Counted from the first letter of the stretch, positions 9,137-19,405 are shown. The stretch is DNA of 64,000 nt from an uncultured Balneola sp. (GCA_902529115.1 CABZVB010000004.1:62001-126000); one strand, 5' to 3'. Notes: generated by a model from the letters alone, not told the origin. Numbers and translations: made by a program.

Positions 9137-10063
9137 ATGATGAAGACTTACTTATATCTTACTTTATTATTTGTTGGGTTAGTTGTGAACTGTGAAGAAT
9201 TCGTTTCAACAGTAGAGCTTAATCAATATTCTTACATCAGTCCGCTGGATAATTCCGAACGAAAATATTATGTCTATTTGCCTGAAGGATATTATAGTCA
9301 AGAAACAAAAAAATGGCCTGCTATTCTCTTCTTACATGGAGATGGAGAACGTGGAGATGGTATTGATGAATTAGCCTATACTCGTATACATGGACCCTTA
9401 TTTGAAGCTTGGGTAATGAAAAAAAACCTACCATTTGTACTCATTGTACCACAATTACCAATGTTTGGTAGAGATACACTAGGTATAACTTATTTGGAGA
9501 ATAGATCACTTTCAAAAGTACCAAAGAGATTGGATTATGGAGTGCCTAAACGTACCCCTTATTTTGATGGGCCTCCAATTCAAAGTTCATCCATGGTGGA
9601 GGTATTTCCAGAACAATTACCCTTATTTGACGATGGATGGAATCGTTTTGAGGAAGATCTATTAGTAATACTTGAAAAAAATCAAAATGAACTTCGGATA
9701 GATTCAAATAAAATTTATTTAACAGGACTTAGTTATGGAGGTTTTGGGACTTGGTATTTAGGAAGTAAATACGCTGATAAATTTGCTGCAATTGCCCCTG
9801 TTGTAGCATGGGGCCATCCTCAACTTATTCCTCAAATTGCTCAACATAATCTACCAATTTGGGTTTTTGCTGGTGGTAAAGACCTTACCATTGAAAAAAA
9901 ATTCTTCTATAAAGGTATGGCGATGCTTGAGTCATTGGGCCACACAAAGGTACAATTTACTATCCATGAAGATCTTGGACATGATGCTTGGAAACGAGTC
10001 TATTCCGGGGATGACTTGTATCAATGGTTCCTCTCTCATAGCCTAAAGGCGGCAGATGAATAA
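9137..10063 (+). CDS. exported esterase/predicted peptidase of the PHB-depolymerase type
   Basis: Alpha/beta hydrolase of about 308 residues with N-terminal export signal MMKTYLYLTLLFVGLVVNC; Cys could be lipidated but the residue before it is Asn, unlike a standard lipobox. FLHGDGERGDG forms the oxyanion region, LTGLSYGGFGT holds the nucleophile Ser, FAGGKD the Asp, and DLGHDAW the His. About 50 residues between the oxyanion loop and nucleophile (NRSLSKVPKRL to FPEQLPLFDDGW) form an insertion not usual in compact esterases. ATG 9137 is chosen because the signal peptide starts there; it lies one base after the SGNH gene. Carbohydrate-ester cleavage is plausible but unproven. Confidence 0.75.
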   Translation: MMKTYLYLTLLFVGLVVNCEEFVSTVELNQYSYISPLDNSERKYYVYLPEGYYSQETKKWPAILFLHGDGERGDGIDELAYTRIHGPLFEAWVMKKNLPFVLIVPQLPMFGRDTLGITYLENRSLSKVPKRLDYGVPKRTPYFDGPPIQSSSMVEVFPEQLPLFDDGWNRFEEDLLVILEKNQNELRIDSNKIYLTGLSYGGFGTWYLGSKYADKFAAIAPVVAWGHPQLIPQIAQHNLPIWVFAGGKDLTIEKKFFYKGMAMLESLGHTKVQFTIHEDLGHDAWKRVYSGDDLYQWFLSHSLKAADE

Positions 10064-11225
10064 TCTAAATTCTATCCGATATATTGTAACTCTTCCGGTT
10101 TATCAGGCATTTCTATCAGAACTTTATCAGACAAATGAAGTGGCCTTAGATTTAGAATTTGATAGAAATCGATATGGTTATGGTTTTCAACTATGCTTAA
10201 TACAATGTCAGGTGGATTCCACCTGTTATATTATTGATCCTCTTCTCCTAGATACCTCTTTAGAGGAATTTTTTGCATACCTGGAGGATTCTAAGCGCAC
10301 AATTGTATGTTTTTCATTTGGTGAAGATTTTCGTTTGTTGCGATCATTGGGCTGTGATGTTACTACCGTTAGAGACTTGGATATAGGCTTGAGTTTGATC
10401 AATACACCTAAACAATCTCTAGTTAAGCAAATTTCATCGAGACTAGGCGTTCAAACTAGTAAGGCTAGTCAAACGAGTAATTGGTTAACCCGACCTCTTT
10501 TAGAAAAGCAAATACAATATGCCTGCGAAGATGTTCAGTACTTATTTGAACTCAGAGACTCTATAGTGACTGAATTACAATCAAAAGACCGTTATACTTG
10601 GTATGAACAAGAAAACGATTGGGTTTATTCACTGGAAAATTTACAAGATGAGAACCTGAATAAGATTGCTATAAAACCAAAAGATTTGGATGGTCTGAAT
10701 GAAATTGAAGGCTATATGTTTAAAAAACTATTTGAATGGAGAGATAAGCAAGCTAAAAAACTTGGCAAACCCCCTTTTAAAATCATAGAAAATAATTTCC
10801 TAAAATTATTAACTCAAAAACATTACTTAATTGAAAATTGGAATAATGAACGCGCAGTGCATTACTTATTAAGGAAAAGTACCATACGGGATGAAATCTC
10901 AAAAGAACTATCACTAGCATTAGAGGAGGCTGTCAAAGAAGGTTTAAATTCGTCGAAGCCGGCCAACATTCCCTTTACCTCTGAAGATTATGCTAAGTCA
11001 AAAAAAGAACAAAAAATCATAAAAGAAGCTAAAAAAAAGTTTTTTGACCCTCTTAAGGAAAGATTAATCAAAAAATATGGAAAACATGTACAATCGTACA
11101 TGCTTAGTAATAGAGTTATTCAAGAGCTTGCTTTAGGGCAGACTAAGTTCCCAAGTTATCGCTTAGAAATTTTTAGGCAACTTTCGGGAGAATATTCCTT
11201 AGAAATTGAATACTACTTGGACTAA
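10056..11225 (+). CDS. rnd: ribonuclease D-like 3'-5' exonuclease
   Basis: DEDD exonuclease of 389 residues. LDLEFDRN at 31-38 supplies Asp32 and Glu34, CFSFGEDFRLL the second-region Asp, and YACEDVQYL the YxxxD motif of the DEDDy group. An HRDC domain follows at about 205-290 (MFKKLFEWRDKQAKKLGKPPF). The protein would trim 3' ends of tRNA precursors and other structured RNA. Its start overlaps the esterase gene by 8 bases. The last about 90 residues are lysine-rich and charged. Confidence 0.9.
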   Translation: MNNLNSIRYIVTLPVYQAFLSELYQTNEVALDLEFDRNRYGYGFQLCLIQCQVDSTCYIIDPLLLDTSLEEFFAYLEDSKRTIVCFSFGEDFRLLRSLGCDVTTVRDLDIGLSLINTPKQSLVKQISSRLGVQTSKASQTSNWLTRPLLEKQIQYACEDVQYLFELRDSIVTELQSKDRYTWYEQENDWVYSLENLQDENLNKIAIKPKDLDGLNEIEGYMFKKLFEWRDKQAKKLGKPPFKIIENNFLKLLTQKHYLIENWNNERAVHYLLRKSTIRDEISKELSLALEEAVKEGLNSSKPANIPFTSEDYAKSKKEQKIIKEAKKKFFDPLKERLIKKYGKHVQSYMLSNRVIQELALGQTKFPSYRLEIFRQLSGEYSLEIEYYLD

Positions 11226-11233
11226 TTACCAAA

Positions 11234-11264
11234 TTATCCTTTAGCTTCCTTATCTTTATGTTTG
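11234..11264 (+). promoter_or_regulatory. possible Bacteroidota-type promoter of metG
   Basis: TATGTTTG at 11257-11264 matches the -7 consensus TAnnTTTG of Bacteroidota housekeeping sigma. TTA at 11234-11236, 20 bases upstream, is a weak match to the TTG -33 box. A start of transcription near 11271 would leave a very short leader before metG at 11281. Pattern match only. Confidence 0.35.
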
Positions 11265-11280
11265 AGCAAAAAATAATATT

Positions 11281-13323
11281 ATGTCTACTCATTCATCTCC
11301 AATTATAGTTACCTCTGCCCTGCCATATGCAAACGGACCTCTACATTTGGGTCATTTAGCTGGTGCTTATTTGACTGCAGACTTCTTTGTTCGATATAAT
11401 CGATTGAAAAGCGAAGACATCTTATTCATATGTGGATCAGATGAACACGGAGTACCCATCACCATAGCAGCAGAAAAAGAAGGTGTATCTCCACAAGATA
11501 TTGTAGATCGATATCACGAATGGAATAAAGAAACTTTCAAAAGAATGGGCATTTCGTTTGACCATTACAGTCGTACCAGTAGCAGTATACACCACAATAC
11601 TTCACAAGAAATATTTACCGAATTAAATGAAAAGGGGTTTTTTAAGGTTAAATCTGAAGAGTTGTTTTATGATGAATCAACCCAAATGTTCTTACCTGAT
11701 AGATATGTAAAGGGTGAATGTCCAAAATGTGGATACGTTGAAGCTTATGGAGATCAATGTGAAAAATGTGGTAATAGCCTTAATCCATCAGAGTTAATAA
11801 ACCCAATAAGTTCAATTAGTGGGAAAACCCCTATTCGCAAAGAAACCCAACACTGGTATATGCCTTTAGGTGAAATGCAGAATAAACTAGAATCTTGGAT
11901 AATGACTCGTGAAGACTGGAAACCCAATGTAATGGGTCAAATTAAAAGTTGGTTACAAGAAGGCCTAAATGATAGAGCGGCAACTAGAGATCTCAATTGG
12001 GGGGTTCCCGTTCCTATAAAGGGAGCCGATGGCAAAGTTCTCTATGTTTGGTTTGAGGCACCTATTGGATATATATCCGCTACCAAAGAATGGGCTATGA
12101 AATCCAATAAACCTGAAGCTTGGAAAAACTATTGGAAGAATGACAAGGCTAGACTTTATCATTTTATTGGAAAGGATAATATTGTTTTTCATTGCATCAT
12201 GTTCCCAATAATTCTCATGGAACACGGTAACTTTATACTGCCTGAAAACGTACCAGCTAATGAATTTTTAAACCTTGAGGGTAAGAAACTATCTACTTCT
12301 AGGGGTTGGGCTGTTTGGCTTCATGATTATTTGGAACATTTTGAAAGCGATTATTTACGTTATGCTTTGGGGGTGAGCCTACCAGAATCGAAAGATTCAG
12401 ATTTTTCTTGGAAAGATTTCCAAAACAGAGTTAATAATGAATTAGTTGCTGTTTTAGGTAATTTCGTAAACCGCGCGAGCACTTTTATCGAAAAATATGC
12501 CGATTCCAAAGTACCACCATTGCTTGATCCTAAACCGTTAGATCAAGAAATGCTTGAGGCCATAACCATACAAAAGCATAAAATTGAACATGCTTATGAA
12601 CATTTTAGATTTAGAGAAGCTGTGCAAGAAGGTATGCAATTAGCTCGTTTAGCAAATAAATATTTTACAGATAGCGAGCCCTGGAAAACTCGAAAAAACA
12701 ACGTAAATGCTTGTTTTAATTCACTACATGTTAGTATTCAAGTAGTTGCTGCACTATCGGTACTGATGGAGCCTGTATTACCCGAAAGTATGATGATATT
12801 AAGGCGTCAAATCGGTTTAGAAGAATCAATTAAATGGGCTGATATATCCTCATCAATGCTAAGTATAGGGCAATCATTACGACCTGCTTCCTTACTATTT
12901 CAAAAAATTGAGGATGCATCTATACAGCTAGAACTAGACAAATTACAAAATAGCTTAAAGGATCAATTAAATAAACCCAAGGTTGAATACCCTATTCTGA
13001 AAAAGTCCATTCAATTTGAGGATTTCATGAATCTTGATCTTAGAGTGGGTGTCATAAAGGAAGTACAAGAAGTACCTAAGTCTAATAAACTACTTGCCTT
13101 TAAGGTAGATATTGGCATTGAAAAAAGAACGATACTTTCTGGCATAAAAGAGTACGTAAATACAGACAAATTAATTGGCCAAAAAGTTACGGTTGTATGT
13201 AACTTAATAAGTCGCAAAATAATGGGAATTGAAAGTCAAGGTATGATACTTATGGCTGAGTCACCAGATGGTAGTTTGCATTTTGTACAATCCGAGGCAG
13301 AAGAAGGAAGCATTATATCTTAA
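11281..13323 (+). CDS. metG: methionyl-tRNA synthetase
   Basis: Class I synthetase of 680 residues. HLGH at 22-25 is the HIGH motif; KLSTSRGW (about 336) is the KMSKS loop; the zinc knuckle CPKCGYVEAYGDQCEKCG has all four cysteines, placing it in the MetG1 (E. coli-like) type. The C-terminal about 105 residues (FMNLDLRVGVIKEV onward) are the EMAP/tRNA-binding OB domain. It charges initiator and elongator tRNA-Met. Monocistronic or joined with the debranching-enzyme gene 24 bases downstream. Confidence 0.97.
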   Translation: MSTHSSPIIVTSALPYANGPLHLGHLAGAYLTADFFVRYNRLKSEDILFICGSDEHGVPITIAAEKEGVSPQDIVDRYHEWNKETFKRMGISFDHYSRTSSSIHHNTSQEIFTELNEKGFFKVKSEELFYDESTQMFLPDRYVKGECPKCGYVEAYGDQCEKCGNSLNPSELINPISSISGKTPIRKETQHWYMPLGEMQNKLESWIMTREDWKPNVMGQIKSWLQEGLNDRAATRDLNWGVPVPIKGADGKVLYVWFEAPIGYISATKEWAMKSNKPEAWKNYWKNDKARLYHFIGKDNIVFHCIMFPIILMEHGNFILPENVPANEFLNLEGKKLSTSRGWAVWLHDYLEHFESDYLRYALGVSLPESKDSDFSWKDFQNRVNNELVAVLGNFVNRASTFIEKYADSKVPPLLDPKPLDQEMLEAITIQKHKIEHAYEHFRFREAVQEGMQLARLANKYFTDSEPWKTRKNNVNACFNSLHVSIQVVAALSVLMEPVLPESMMILRRQIGLEESIKWADISSSMLSIGQSLRPASLLFQKIEDASIQLELDKLQNSLKDQLNKPKVEYPILKKSIQFEDFMNLDLRVGVIKEVQEVPKSNKLLAFKVDIGIEKRTILSGIKEYVNTDKLIGQKVTVVCNLISRKIMGIESQGMILMAESPDGSLHFVQSEAEEGSIIS

Positions 13324-13347
13324 ATTCGGGATTATTAGTCCACTATT

Positions 13348-15360
13348 TTGTCAATTAATTCTACATATAAACTTGGATGCACGTTTAATGCAGATGGTAT
13401 TAATTTTGCTCTGCGCGCTCCATTAGCTCAAAAAGTAAGTTTATGTTTATATCAAAGGTATGATCAGGATGCCATTATACGAATACCTATGCAGCGTAAT
13501 AATGATGGTATCTGGCAATATTTTAAAGTTGGATTTGAGTGGGAAAACTATTGGTACACTTATTCTATTAAAGGACCTACTAATTCATCATTTTTCGAAG
13601 CTACTGATCATGAAATCGCTGATCCTTATGCCCATCATGTTGCTAATACCCTTCATTATTTAGGGTTTTATAAAGCTTTAATAAAACGCCCTACTCCATT
13701 TGATTGGGGTAATAGTACACGTGTATTAATTGAAGACCCAAGTGATTTAATTATTTACGAAGCTCATTTAAAAGATTTAGTAGCTCATTCATCTGCAAAA
13801 TCGAACAATCGTGGTTCATATATAGATTTTATCGAGGCTAGAGTAGGCGGTTTACATCATCTGAAAAACATAGGTATAAATGCAGTTGAATTTCTACCCC
13901 TTCAAAAATTTGCCTATTACGAACCCCCCTTCAATACTCGTATAGAAAGTGGGTTGAAAAATACATGGAACCCAACCTTTGTTAATTACTGGGGTTATAT
14001 GACTTCATTCTTCCATGCTCCAGAAACTCTGTATGCATCAGGAGCTACAACGGAACATTTAACCCATATAGGATTAAATACAAACGTTGACCATGAATTA
14101 AAATCACTCATTAAAGCATGCCATCAGGAAGGTATAGCGGTCATCATGGATGTGGTGTATAATCATGCATCACAATACGATTTAAATCCGCTAAAATACA
14201 CCGATAAAGGTGGATACTATCGATTAGATCATCAGGGAAATTATCATAATGATTCATGGACAGGTAATGATTTGGACTCATCTAAAGAAGCAACAAAGAA
14301 TCTGATATTTTCATCCATAAAGCATTGGCTCACCGAATACAAAGTAGATGGCTTTCGATTCGATTTAGCTGGTATACTAGACTGGGCATGTGTTGATGAA
14401 TTAACTGTTTTAGCTCGTAATATTCATCCAGGTGTAACACTTATTGCTGAACCATGGGGAGGTGAATACAAGCCCACTGGTTTTTCTGAACGTAATTGGT
14501 CTTCTTGGAATGATAAATTTCGAAATACATTTAAAGGCTATGATCCATTTCATCAAAGAGGGATTTTATTTGGTGAGTGGCCCCAGGGTGTGCACCGGTA
14601 TACTATTGAAAATCTTTTTAGAGGTACTTTATTACGAGATGAACATGGTTTATATCATAAATCATCCCATTCAGTAAATTATGTTGAGAGTCATGATGGC
14701 TACACATTAGGTGATTTTATACGTCTGGCATTAAAACATAATCCAAACCATCAACATGTAAATAGTAATGCGTCCCAGGAATTCGAAAATGAGCATACTA
14801 TTGAAGATGGGACCGAAGAGGATGTATTTCGTTTGCAAAAATTAGCAGGGTTTATGCTATTTGTAAGCCAAGGAGTTTGTATGATACATGCGGGTCAGGA
14901 GTTGGCAAGAAGTAAAGTCTTAGAACATGCTACAATTCATCAAGATGCGGTCTACGATCATGATTCTTATAACAAAGACAGTAATGTGAATTACATAGAT
15001 TTTGATAAAAAAGACAGCTCAATCGGAGTTTTTGAATACTATAAGCGGTTAATCGAACTTAGAAAATCGGAAAAAGCCCTAAGAAAATCTTCTCCTGAAG
15101 CAATAGTTTTTAAGGTTTATCAAGATCCACTACATATAACTTTTTCAATTGATGGTGAATCTACTGATAGTCTATACACTTATTTTATATCTATTAATTG
15201 TAATAGAAACCAGTCGTATGAGATTATTCTACCAGATGGTAAATGGGAACTATTAGTGACTGAGAAACTTGTACCAAATGGAAAGTATGTAGAACATAAT
15301 TATTTGGTACCCTATTCCGCAGGAGTCCTTTTACGACAAAAGCGCTCATTAGTACACTGA
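13348..15360 (+). CDS. GH13 glycogen-debranching enzyme / type I pullulanase-like
   Basis: Alpha-amylase-superfamily protein of 670 residues with an N-terminal CBM48-type domain (about 8-100) and a GH13 barrel. Region I is DVVYNH (D268), region II GFRFDLAG with nucleophile D339, region III IAEPWG with acid E368, region IV ESHDG with D450; all catalytic residues are present. VNYWGYMTSFF resembles the NYWGY segment of GlgX/isoamylase/pullulanase, so it should cleave alpha-1,6 branches of glycogen or similar glucan. No signal peptide, hence cytosolic. The start is TTG at 13348, because the CBM48 begins within a few residues and no ATG lies upstream of it. Confidence 0.85.
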   Translation: MSINSTYKLGCTFNADGINFALRAPLAQKVSLCLYQRYDQDAIIRIPMQRNNDGIWQYFKVGFEWENYWYTYSIKGPTNSSFFEATDHEIADPYAHHVANTLHYLGFYKALIKRPTPFDWGNSTRVLIEDPSDLIIYEAHLKDLVAHSSAKSNNRGSYIDFIEARVGGLHHLKNIGINAVEFLPLQKFAYYEPPFNTRIESGLKNTWNPTFVNYWGYMTSFFHAPETLYASGATTEHLTHIGLNTNVDHELKSLIKACHQEGIAVIMDVVYNHASQYDLNPLKYTDKGGYYRLDHQGNYHNDSWTGNDLDSSKEATKNLIFSSIKHWLTEYKVDGFRFDLAGILDWACVDELTVLARNIHPGVTLIAEPWGGEYKPTGFSERNWSSWNDKFRNTFKGYDPFHQRGILFGEWPQGVHRYTIENLFRGTLLRDEHGLYHKSSHSVNYVESHDGYTLGDFIRLALKHNPNHQHVNSNASQEFENEHTIEDGTEEDVFRLQKLAGFMLFVSQGVCMIHAGQELARSKVLEHATIHQDAVYDHDSYNKDSNVNYIDFDKKDSSIGVFEYYKRLIELRKSEKALRKSSPEAIVFKVYQDPLHITFSIDGESTDSLYTYFISINCNRNQSYEIILPDGKWELLVTEKLVPNGKYVEHNYLVPYSAGVLLRQKRSLVH

Positions 15361-15423
15361 ACACTTTTTAACAGAAATTTCTACATTATAAGACAATATT
15401 AACTCAACATAATCATTTAAAAA

Positions 15424-15436
15424 GGAGATTTCATTG
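15424..15436 (+). promoter_or_regulatory. Shine-Dalgarno fixing a TTG start
   Basis: GGAG at 15424-15427 in AAAGGAG lies 6 bases before TTG 15434. It is one of the few strong Shine-Dalgarno sequences in the window and supports TTG as the start codon of the symporter gene. Confidence 0.65.
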
Positions 15437-16780
15437 GCTACACAAACTTCAACTGAAAGAGGATCCTGGAATTCAAGATTAGGTTTTATATTAGCTGCGG
15501 CTGGGTCTGCTGTTGGTTTAGGTAATATTTGGGGCTTTCCAACTAAGGTAGCTACAGAAGGTGGAGCCGCATACCTTATTATTTATTTGCTATGCACATT
15601 TTTAATTGGTTTTCCTGTAATGGTTTCCGAATTGAGTATTGGACGAGCATCTAGACGTAATCCGGTTGGAGCATTTAAAGTCTTAAGTGACAATAAATTC
15701 TTTCCTCTTGTTGGACTTTGGGGTGTGATTTGTGGAGTTATGATCCTCTCCTTCTATTCTGTAATTGCTGGATGGGCATTTGGCTATGCATTTGAAGAAA
15801 TTTTTTATTTCTTAGGTTGGAATCAAATGGCTGAATTACTAACTAATACAGGAAATGGATGGAAAAACGCTTTATTAGCTGTGATTTTCATGCTGGCTAC
15901 CATTAAGATTATTACCGGTGGAGTTAGCGAAGGTATCGAAAAGGCTACAAAAACAATGATGCCTCTGCTTATTGGAATTATTATTGCAATGATTCTTTAT
16001 GTGTTCACACAGGATGGAGCAATGGAGGGGGTTAGAGAGTATTTATTACCTGATTTTTCGCGCATTACTACAGATTTAATTTTTTCTGCTATGGGTCAAG
16101 CTTTCTTCTCATTGTCGTTAGGAATGGGTGCACTTATTACTTATGGTTCTTATCTGAGTAAAAAAGAAAATATTCCACAATTAGCTGCATTTGTAACATT
16201 AGCGGATGTTGGGATAGCTTTCTTGGCGGGGCTTCTCATCATACCTGCAATGTATGTTGCAAGAAGCGCTGGAATAGAAATATTTGTGGGTGATCAACTT
16301 GCATCAAGTACTGATTTAGTATTTCAAATTCTACCAGCTCTCTTTCATACAATTGGGGGGGTTATTGGTATAACTCTTGGTGTAGTCTTTTTCTTATTGT
16401 TGAGTATCGCCGCTTTAACATCAACTATATCATTATTAGAAGTACCGGTATCCTATGTTATCGATGAGTATAAAATCGAACGCTCAAAGTCTGCTTGGTT
16501 TGTAGGACTTGGCGTTACTATTATTTCAGTAATTATAGCATTCCGAACAAATCTAATTGGCAGTTTCAGTTATATCTTTAGTGACTTAGGACTACCTATT
16601 GGAGGATTATTAATTTGTTTATTCATAGCCTTTGTCTGGAAAAAAGAACAAGCATTCAATGAGCTTGAACACGGCTTCCCAAGGATCAAAGAAAGCCTAT
16701 TTGCTAAAGTATGGCCTGTGTTTTTGTATGTAATTTGCCCTGCTGCAATAGCATATAATATCATCAGTAATTTCTTATAG
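15434..16780 (+). CDS. sodium:neurotransmitter symporter (NSS) family transporter
   Basis: Polytopic inner-membrane protein of 448 residues with about 11-12 membrane segments. The first segment contains GSAVGLGNIWGFP, the unwound TM1 of LeuT-type NSS carriers that binds sodium and the amino-acid substrate. Length and lack of extended loops fit the bacterial MhsT/LeuT group, which import amino acids with sodium. Substrate unknown. The TTG start is supported by an SD 6 bases upstream. A second NSS gene lies at 28167-29666; the two are clearly different in sequence, so not a recent duplication. Confidence 0.9.
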   Translation: MATQTSTERGSWNSRLGFILAAAGSAVGLGNIWGFPTKVATEGGAAYLIIYLLCTFLIGFPVMVSELSIGRASRRNPVGAFKVLSDNKFFPLVGLWGVICGVMILSFYSVIAGWAFGYAFEEIFYFLGWNQMAELLTNTGNGWKNALLAVIFMLATIKIITGGVSEGIEKATKTMMPLLIGIIIAMILYVFTQDGAMEGVREYLLPDFSRITTDLIFSAMGQAFFSLSLGMGALITYGSYLSKKENIPQLAAFVTLADVGIAFLAGLLIIPAMYVARSAGIEIFVGDQLASSTDLVFQILPALFHTIGGVIGITLGVVFFLLLSIAALTSTISLLEVPVSYVIDEYKIERSKSAWFVGLGVTIISVIIAFRTNLIGSFSYIFSDLGLPIGGLLICLFIAFVWKKEQAFNELEHGFPRIKESLFAKVWPVFLYVICPAAIAYNIISNFL

Positions 16781-16856
16781 AGTTTAATTCTCTCAAAACT
16801 TGTTAGTCAGGCTAAGTAGCTTTATTTTTAAGTATCTATAAATTTAACTGTATTAG

Positions 16857-17426
16857 ATGTCCAAAGTATCTACCGCCGATTTCAGAAATGGAATGGTTTT
16901 AAATTTAGATGGCATATTATACGCCATTACTGAATTTCAACATGTGAAACCAGGTAAAGGACCCGCATTTGTACGCACTAAACTAAAAGGTATTTTAAAC
17001 GAGAAAAATATTGATAAAACATGGCGTTCTGGCGAAAAAACAGAAGCTGTACGAGTTGAATCTAGAGAATATCAGTACTTATATAACGATGGCGAATCAT
17101 ACTACTTCATGAACAACGCAACATTTGAGCAGATTCCAGTATTCCCCCATCAAGTAGAACGCAAAGAATATTTAATAGAAGGCCAAAATTGTACTATTTT
17201 ATTTAATGCCGACGACGAAAAAGTTCTCTACGCAGAACCACCTGCCCACTTAGCATTAAAAGTAGAAAAAACAGATCCAGGCGTTAAAGGTGATACTGCT
17301 CAAGGTGGTTCTAAGCCAGCTACTTTAGAATCAGGGGCTGTTGTTAATGTACCTCTTTTTGTTAATGAGGGTGAATTAATCAAAGTTGATACTAGGAATG
17401 GAACCTACTTGGAACGTGCAAAATAG
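16857..17426 (+). CDS. efp: translation elongation factor P
   Basis: Three-domain EF-P of 189 residues. The domain I loop reads KPGKGPAF, placing the modifiable lysine at residue 34 as in E. coli. The protein relieves stalling at polyproline stretches. Lys rather than Arg at 34 implies EpmA-type lysylation or no modification; the modifying enzymes are not in this window. A stem-loop follows the stop. Confidence 0.97.
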   Translation: MSKVSTADFRNGMVLNLDGILYAITEFQHVKPGKGPAFVRTKLKGILNEKNIDKTWRSGEKTEAVRVESREYQYLYNDGESYYFMNNATFEQIPVFPHQVERKEYLIEGQNCTILFNADDEKVLYAEPPAHLALKVEKTDPGVKGDTAQGGSKPATLESGAVVNVPLFVNEGELIKVDTRNGTYLERAK

Positions 17427-17437
17427 AATTAACTATC

Positions 17438-17467
17438 TAAACGAAGTTACTTTTAGTAAGTCGTTTA
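17438..17467 (+). other. stem-loop downstream of efp
   Basis: TAAACGA (17438-17444) pairs with TCGTTTA (17461-17467) and TTACT with AGTAA inside, one bulge, 3-base loop: a 12-bp hairpin starting 11 bases after the efp stop. No U-run follows on either strand, so it is not a canonical intrinsic terminator; it may protect the efp mRNA 3' end or act with Rho. Confidence 0.45.
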
Positions 17468-17500
17468 TAAACACACACCGGTAATGGACTAAACCGACAT

Positions 17501-17524
17501 TATATTTGGTCTTCCTTACCAAAT
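17501..17524 (+). promoter_or_regulatory. possible accB promoter with overlapping inverted repeat
   Basis: TATATTTG at 17501-17508 is a full match to the TAnnTTTG -7 element; no TTG sits at the -33 distance. It overlaps the left arm of a perfect 7-bp inverted repeat, ATTTGGT (17504-17510) and ACCAAAT (17518-17524), with a 7-base spacer. A repressor bound here would block the promoter of accB (start 17559). The regulator is not known; the combination is inference. Confidence 0.4.
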
Positions 17525-17558
17525 CCTACATTAATTTATAAAGAGCTAAATATCTATT

Positions 17559-18023
17559 ATGGACTTAAAATTAGTAAAAAAGATTATTGATCTTATTGCG
17601 GCTAGTGATGTAAATGAAATTGCTATTGAAGAGGGTGACTTTAAAATTAAAGTTAAAAAACTCTCAGAAACTTCACATATAAGCTACACTCAACCATTGG
17701 TGGCTCAAGCCCCTGAGACCTCGGCTTCTACAGCTTTAAAAAATACGGAATTTTCAGCACTAGAAACCTCAACAAGTAATCCTTCTAATAGCATTGATGC
17801 ACCCATAGTTGGTACATTTTATCAAGCAGCATCCCCTGATTCGGACCCTTTTGTAAAAATTGGTGACAAGGTTCAAACTGGGCAAACTCTTTGTATCATA
17901 GAGGCCATGAAGATTATGAATGAAATTGAATCAAATTGTTCAGGTACTATAACCGAGATATTGGTATCTAATGGAACACCGGTAGAATATGGGCAGCCTC
18001 TTTTTTCAATTTCTAAAGACTAG
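17559..18023 (+). CDS. accB: biotin carboxyl carrier protein of acetyl-CoA carboxylase
   Basis: 154 residues. The C-terminal biotinyl domain carries [10 protein letters not shown] with biotinylated Lys118, and the thumb region [18 protein letters not shown] is typical of AccB. A Ser/Thr/Ala-rich linker (about 50-80) separates it from the N-terminal helix. It carries carboxybiotin between AccC and the carboxyltransferase. accC follows after 5 bases; the carboxyltransferase genes accA and accD are not in the window. Confidence 0.96.
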   Translation: MDLKLVKKIIDLIAASDVNEIAIEEGDFKIKVKKLSETSHISYTQPLVAQAPETSASTALKNTEFSALETSTSNPSNSIDAPIVGTFYQAASPDSDPFVKIGDKVQTGQTLCIIEAMKIMNEIESNCSGTITEILVSNGTPVEYGQPLFSISKD

Positions 18024-18028
18024 TTTAC

Positions 18029-19372
18029 ATGTTTAACAAAATCTTAATTGCGAATAGAGGTGAAATAGCCCTTCGTATAATTCGCACATGCAAGGAAATG
18101 GGTATTCCGACTGTAGCCGTTTACTCGACTGCCGACAAAGATAGCTTGCATGTTAAATTTGCCGATGAAGCAGTGTGTATAGGTCCAGCTTCAAGCAAGG
18201 ATAGTTATTTAAAAATAACCTCCATATTAGCCGCAGCAGAAATTACAAATGCAGATGCTATACACCCAGGATATGGGTTTTTAGCTGAAAATGCTGAATT
18301 CTCTAGAATCTGTGATGAGCATAATATTAAGTTCATAGGCCCCTCACCCGAAGCCATTTCTTCCATGGGTGATAAAGCCATTGCAAAAACAACGATGATT
18401 AATAACAAAGTGCCTGTTGTCCCAGGTAGCGATGGTGTTGTCTATTGTTATGAAGATGCTAAAGCAATTTGTAATGAAATTGGATTCCCCGTTATAGTAA
18501 AAGCCTCTGCGGGAGGCGGAGGACGTGGAATGAGAGCGGTAATGGACTCATCTGAACTTCAAAAAAACTTTGAAATGTGTCGAAATGAAGCTAAAACAGC
18601 CTTCAGTAATCCAGAAGTTTATATAGAAAGGTTTGTTCAAAACCCTCATCATGTTGAAATACAAGTTTTAGCCGATCAATATGGTAATGCTGTCTCACTT
18701 GGTGAAAGAGATTGCTCTTTACAACGTAGACATCAAAAAATATTAGAAGAGGCTCCATCCCCTCTTTTAACAACTGATTTACGTAAAAAAATGGGGGAAG
18801 CTGCTGTAAATGCTGCTCTTTCAGTTCAATACGAAGGTGCTGGAACTATAGAATTTTTGGTCGATGATGAACTTAATTTCTACTTTATGGAAATGAATAC
18901 AAGAATACAGGTTGAACATCCAGTTACCGAACAAATTACAGGTTTTGACCTTATTGAAGAGCAAATTAAAATTGCTGCTGGAATGTCCATCGCAGATTAT
19001 CATGTCAACCTAGCAGGTCATTCAATTGAATGCCGAATTAATGCTGAAGATCCTGAATTTAATTTCCGACCTTCTGCAGGTGAAATTACGGTCTTCCATC
19101 CACCTGGTGGTCAAGGTGTTCGACTAGATACCCATGTCTATTCAGGTTATCGGATTCCTCCAAATTATGATTCAATGATAGCTAAACTAATTGTTACAGC
19201 TAAAACTAGACCTGAAGCAATTATTAAAATGCGTAGAGCTCTGCAAGAGTTTATTATAGAAGGCATCAAAACAACTATTCCTTATCATATTCAATTGATG
19301 GATGACCCAAACTTTAATAAAGGCTCTGTTAGTACCAAATATCTAGAAACTTCATTTACTTACAAATCATAA
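18029..19372 (+). CDS. accC: biotin carboxylase of acetyl-CoA carboxylase
   Basis: 447 residues, the usual AccC length. It starts [20 protein letters not shown], has the ATP-grasp glycine loop [26 protein letters not shown] and the CRINAEDP segment. It uses ATP and bicarbonate to carboxylate the biotin on AccB. Probably one transcript with accB. Confidence 0.97.
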   Translation: MFNKILIANRGEIALRIIRTCKEMGIPTVAVYSTADKDSLHVKFADEAVCIGPASSKDSYLKITSILAAAEITNADAIHPGYGFLAENAEFSRICDEHNIKFIGPSPEAISSMGDKAIAKTTMINNKVPVVPGSDGVVYCYEDAKAICNEIGFPVIVKASAGGGGRGMRAVMDSSELQKNFEMCRNEAKTAFSNPEVYIERFVQNPHHVEIQVLADQYGNAVSLGERDCSLQRRHQKILEEAPSPLLTTDLRKKMGEAAVNAALSVQYEGAGTIEFLVDDELNFYFMEMNTRIQVEHPVTEQITGFDLIEEQIKIAAGMSIADYHVNLAGHSIECRINAEDPEFNFRPSAGEITVFHPPGGQGVRLDTHVYSGYRIPPNYDSMIAKLIVTAKTRPEAIIKMRRALQEFIIEGIKTTIPYHIQLMDDPNFNKGSVSTKYLETSFTYKS

Positions 19373-19405
19373 GAAAAGCTGAATTTTTAAATAATTTACA
19401 TATCT

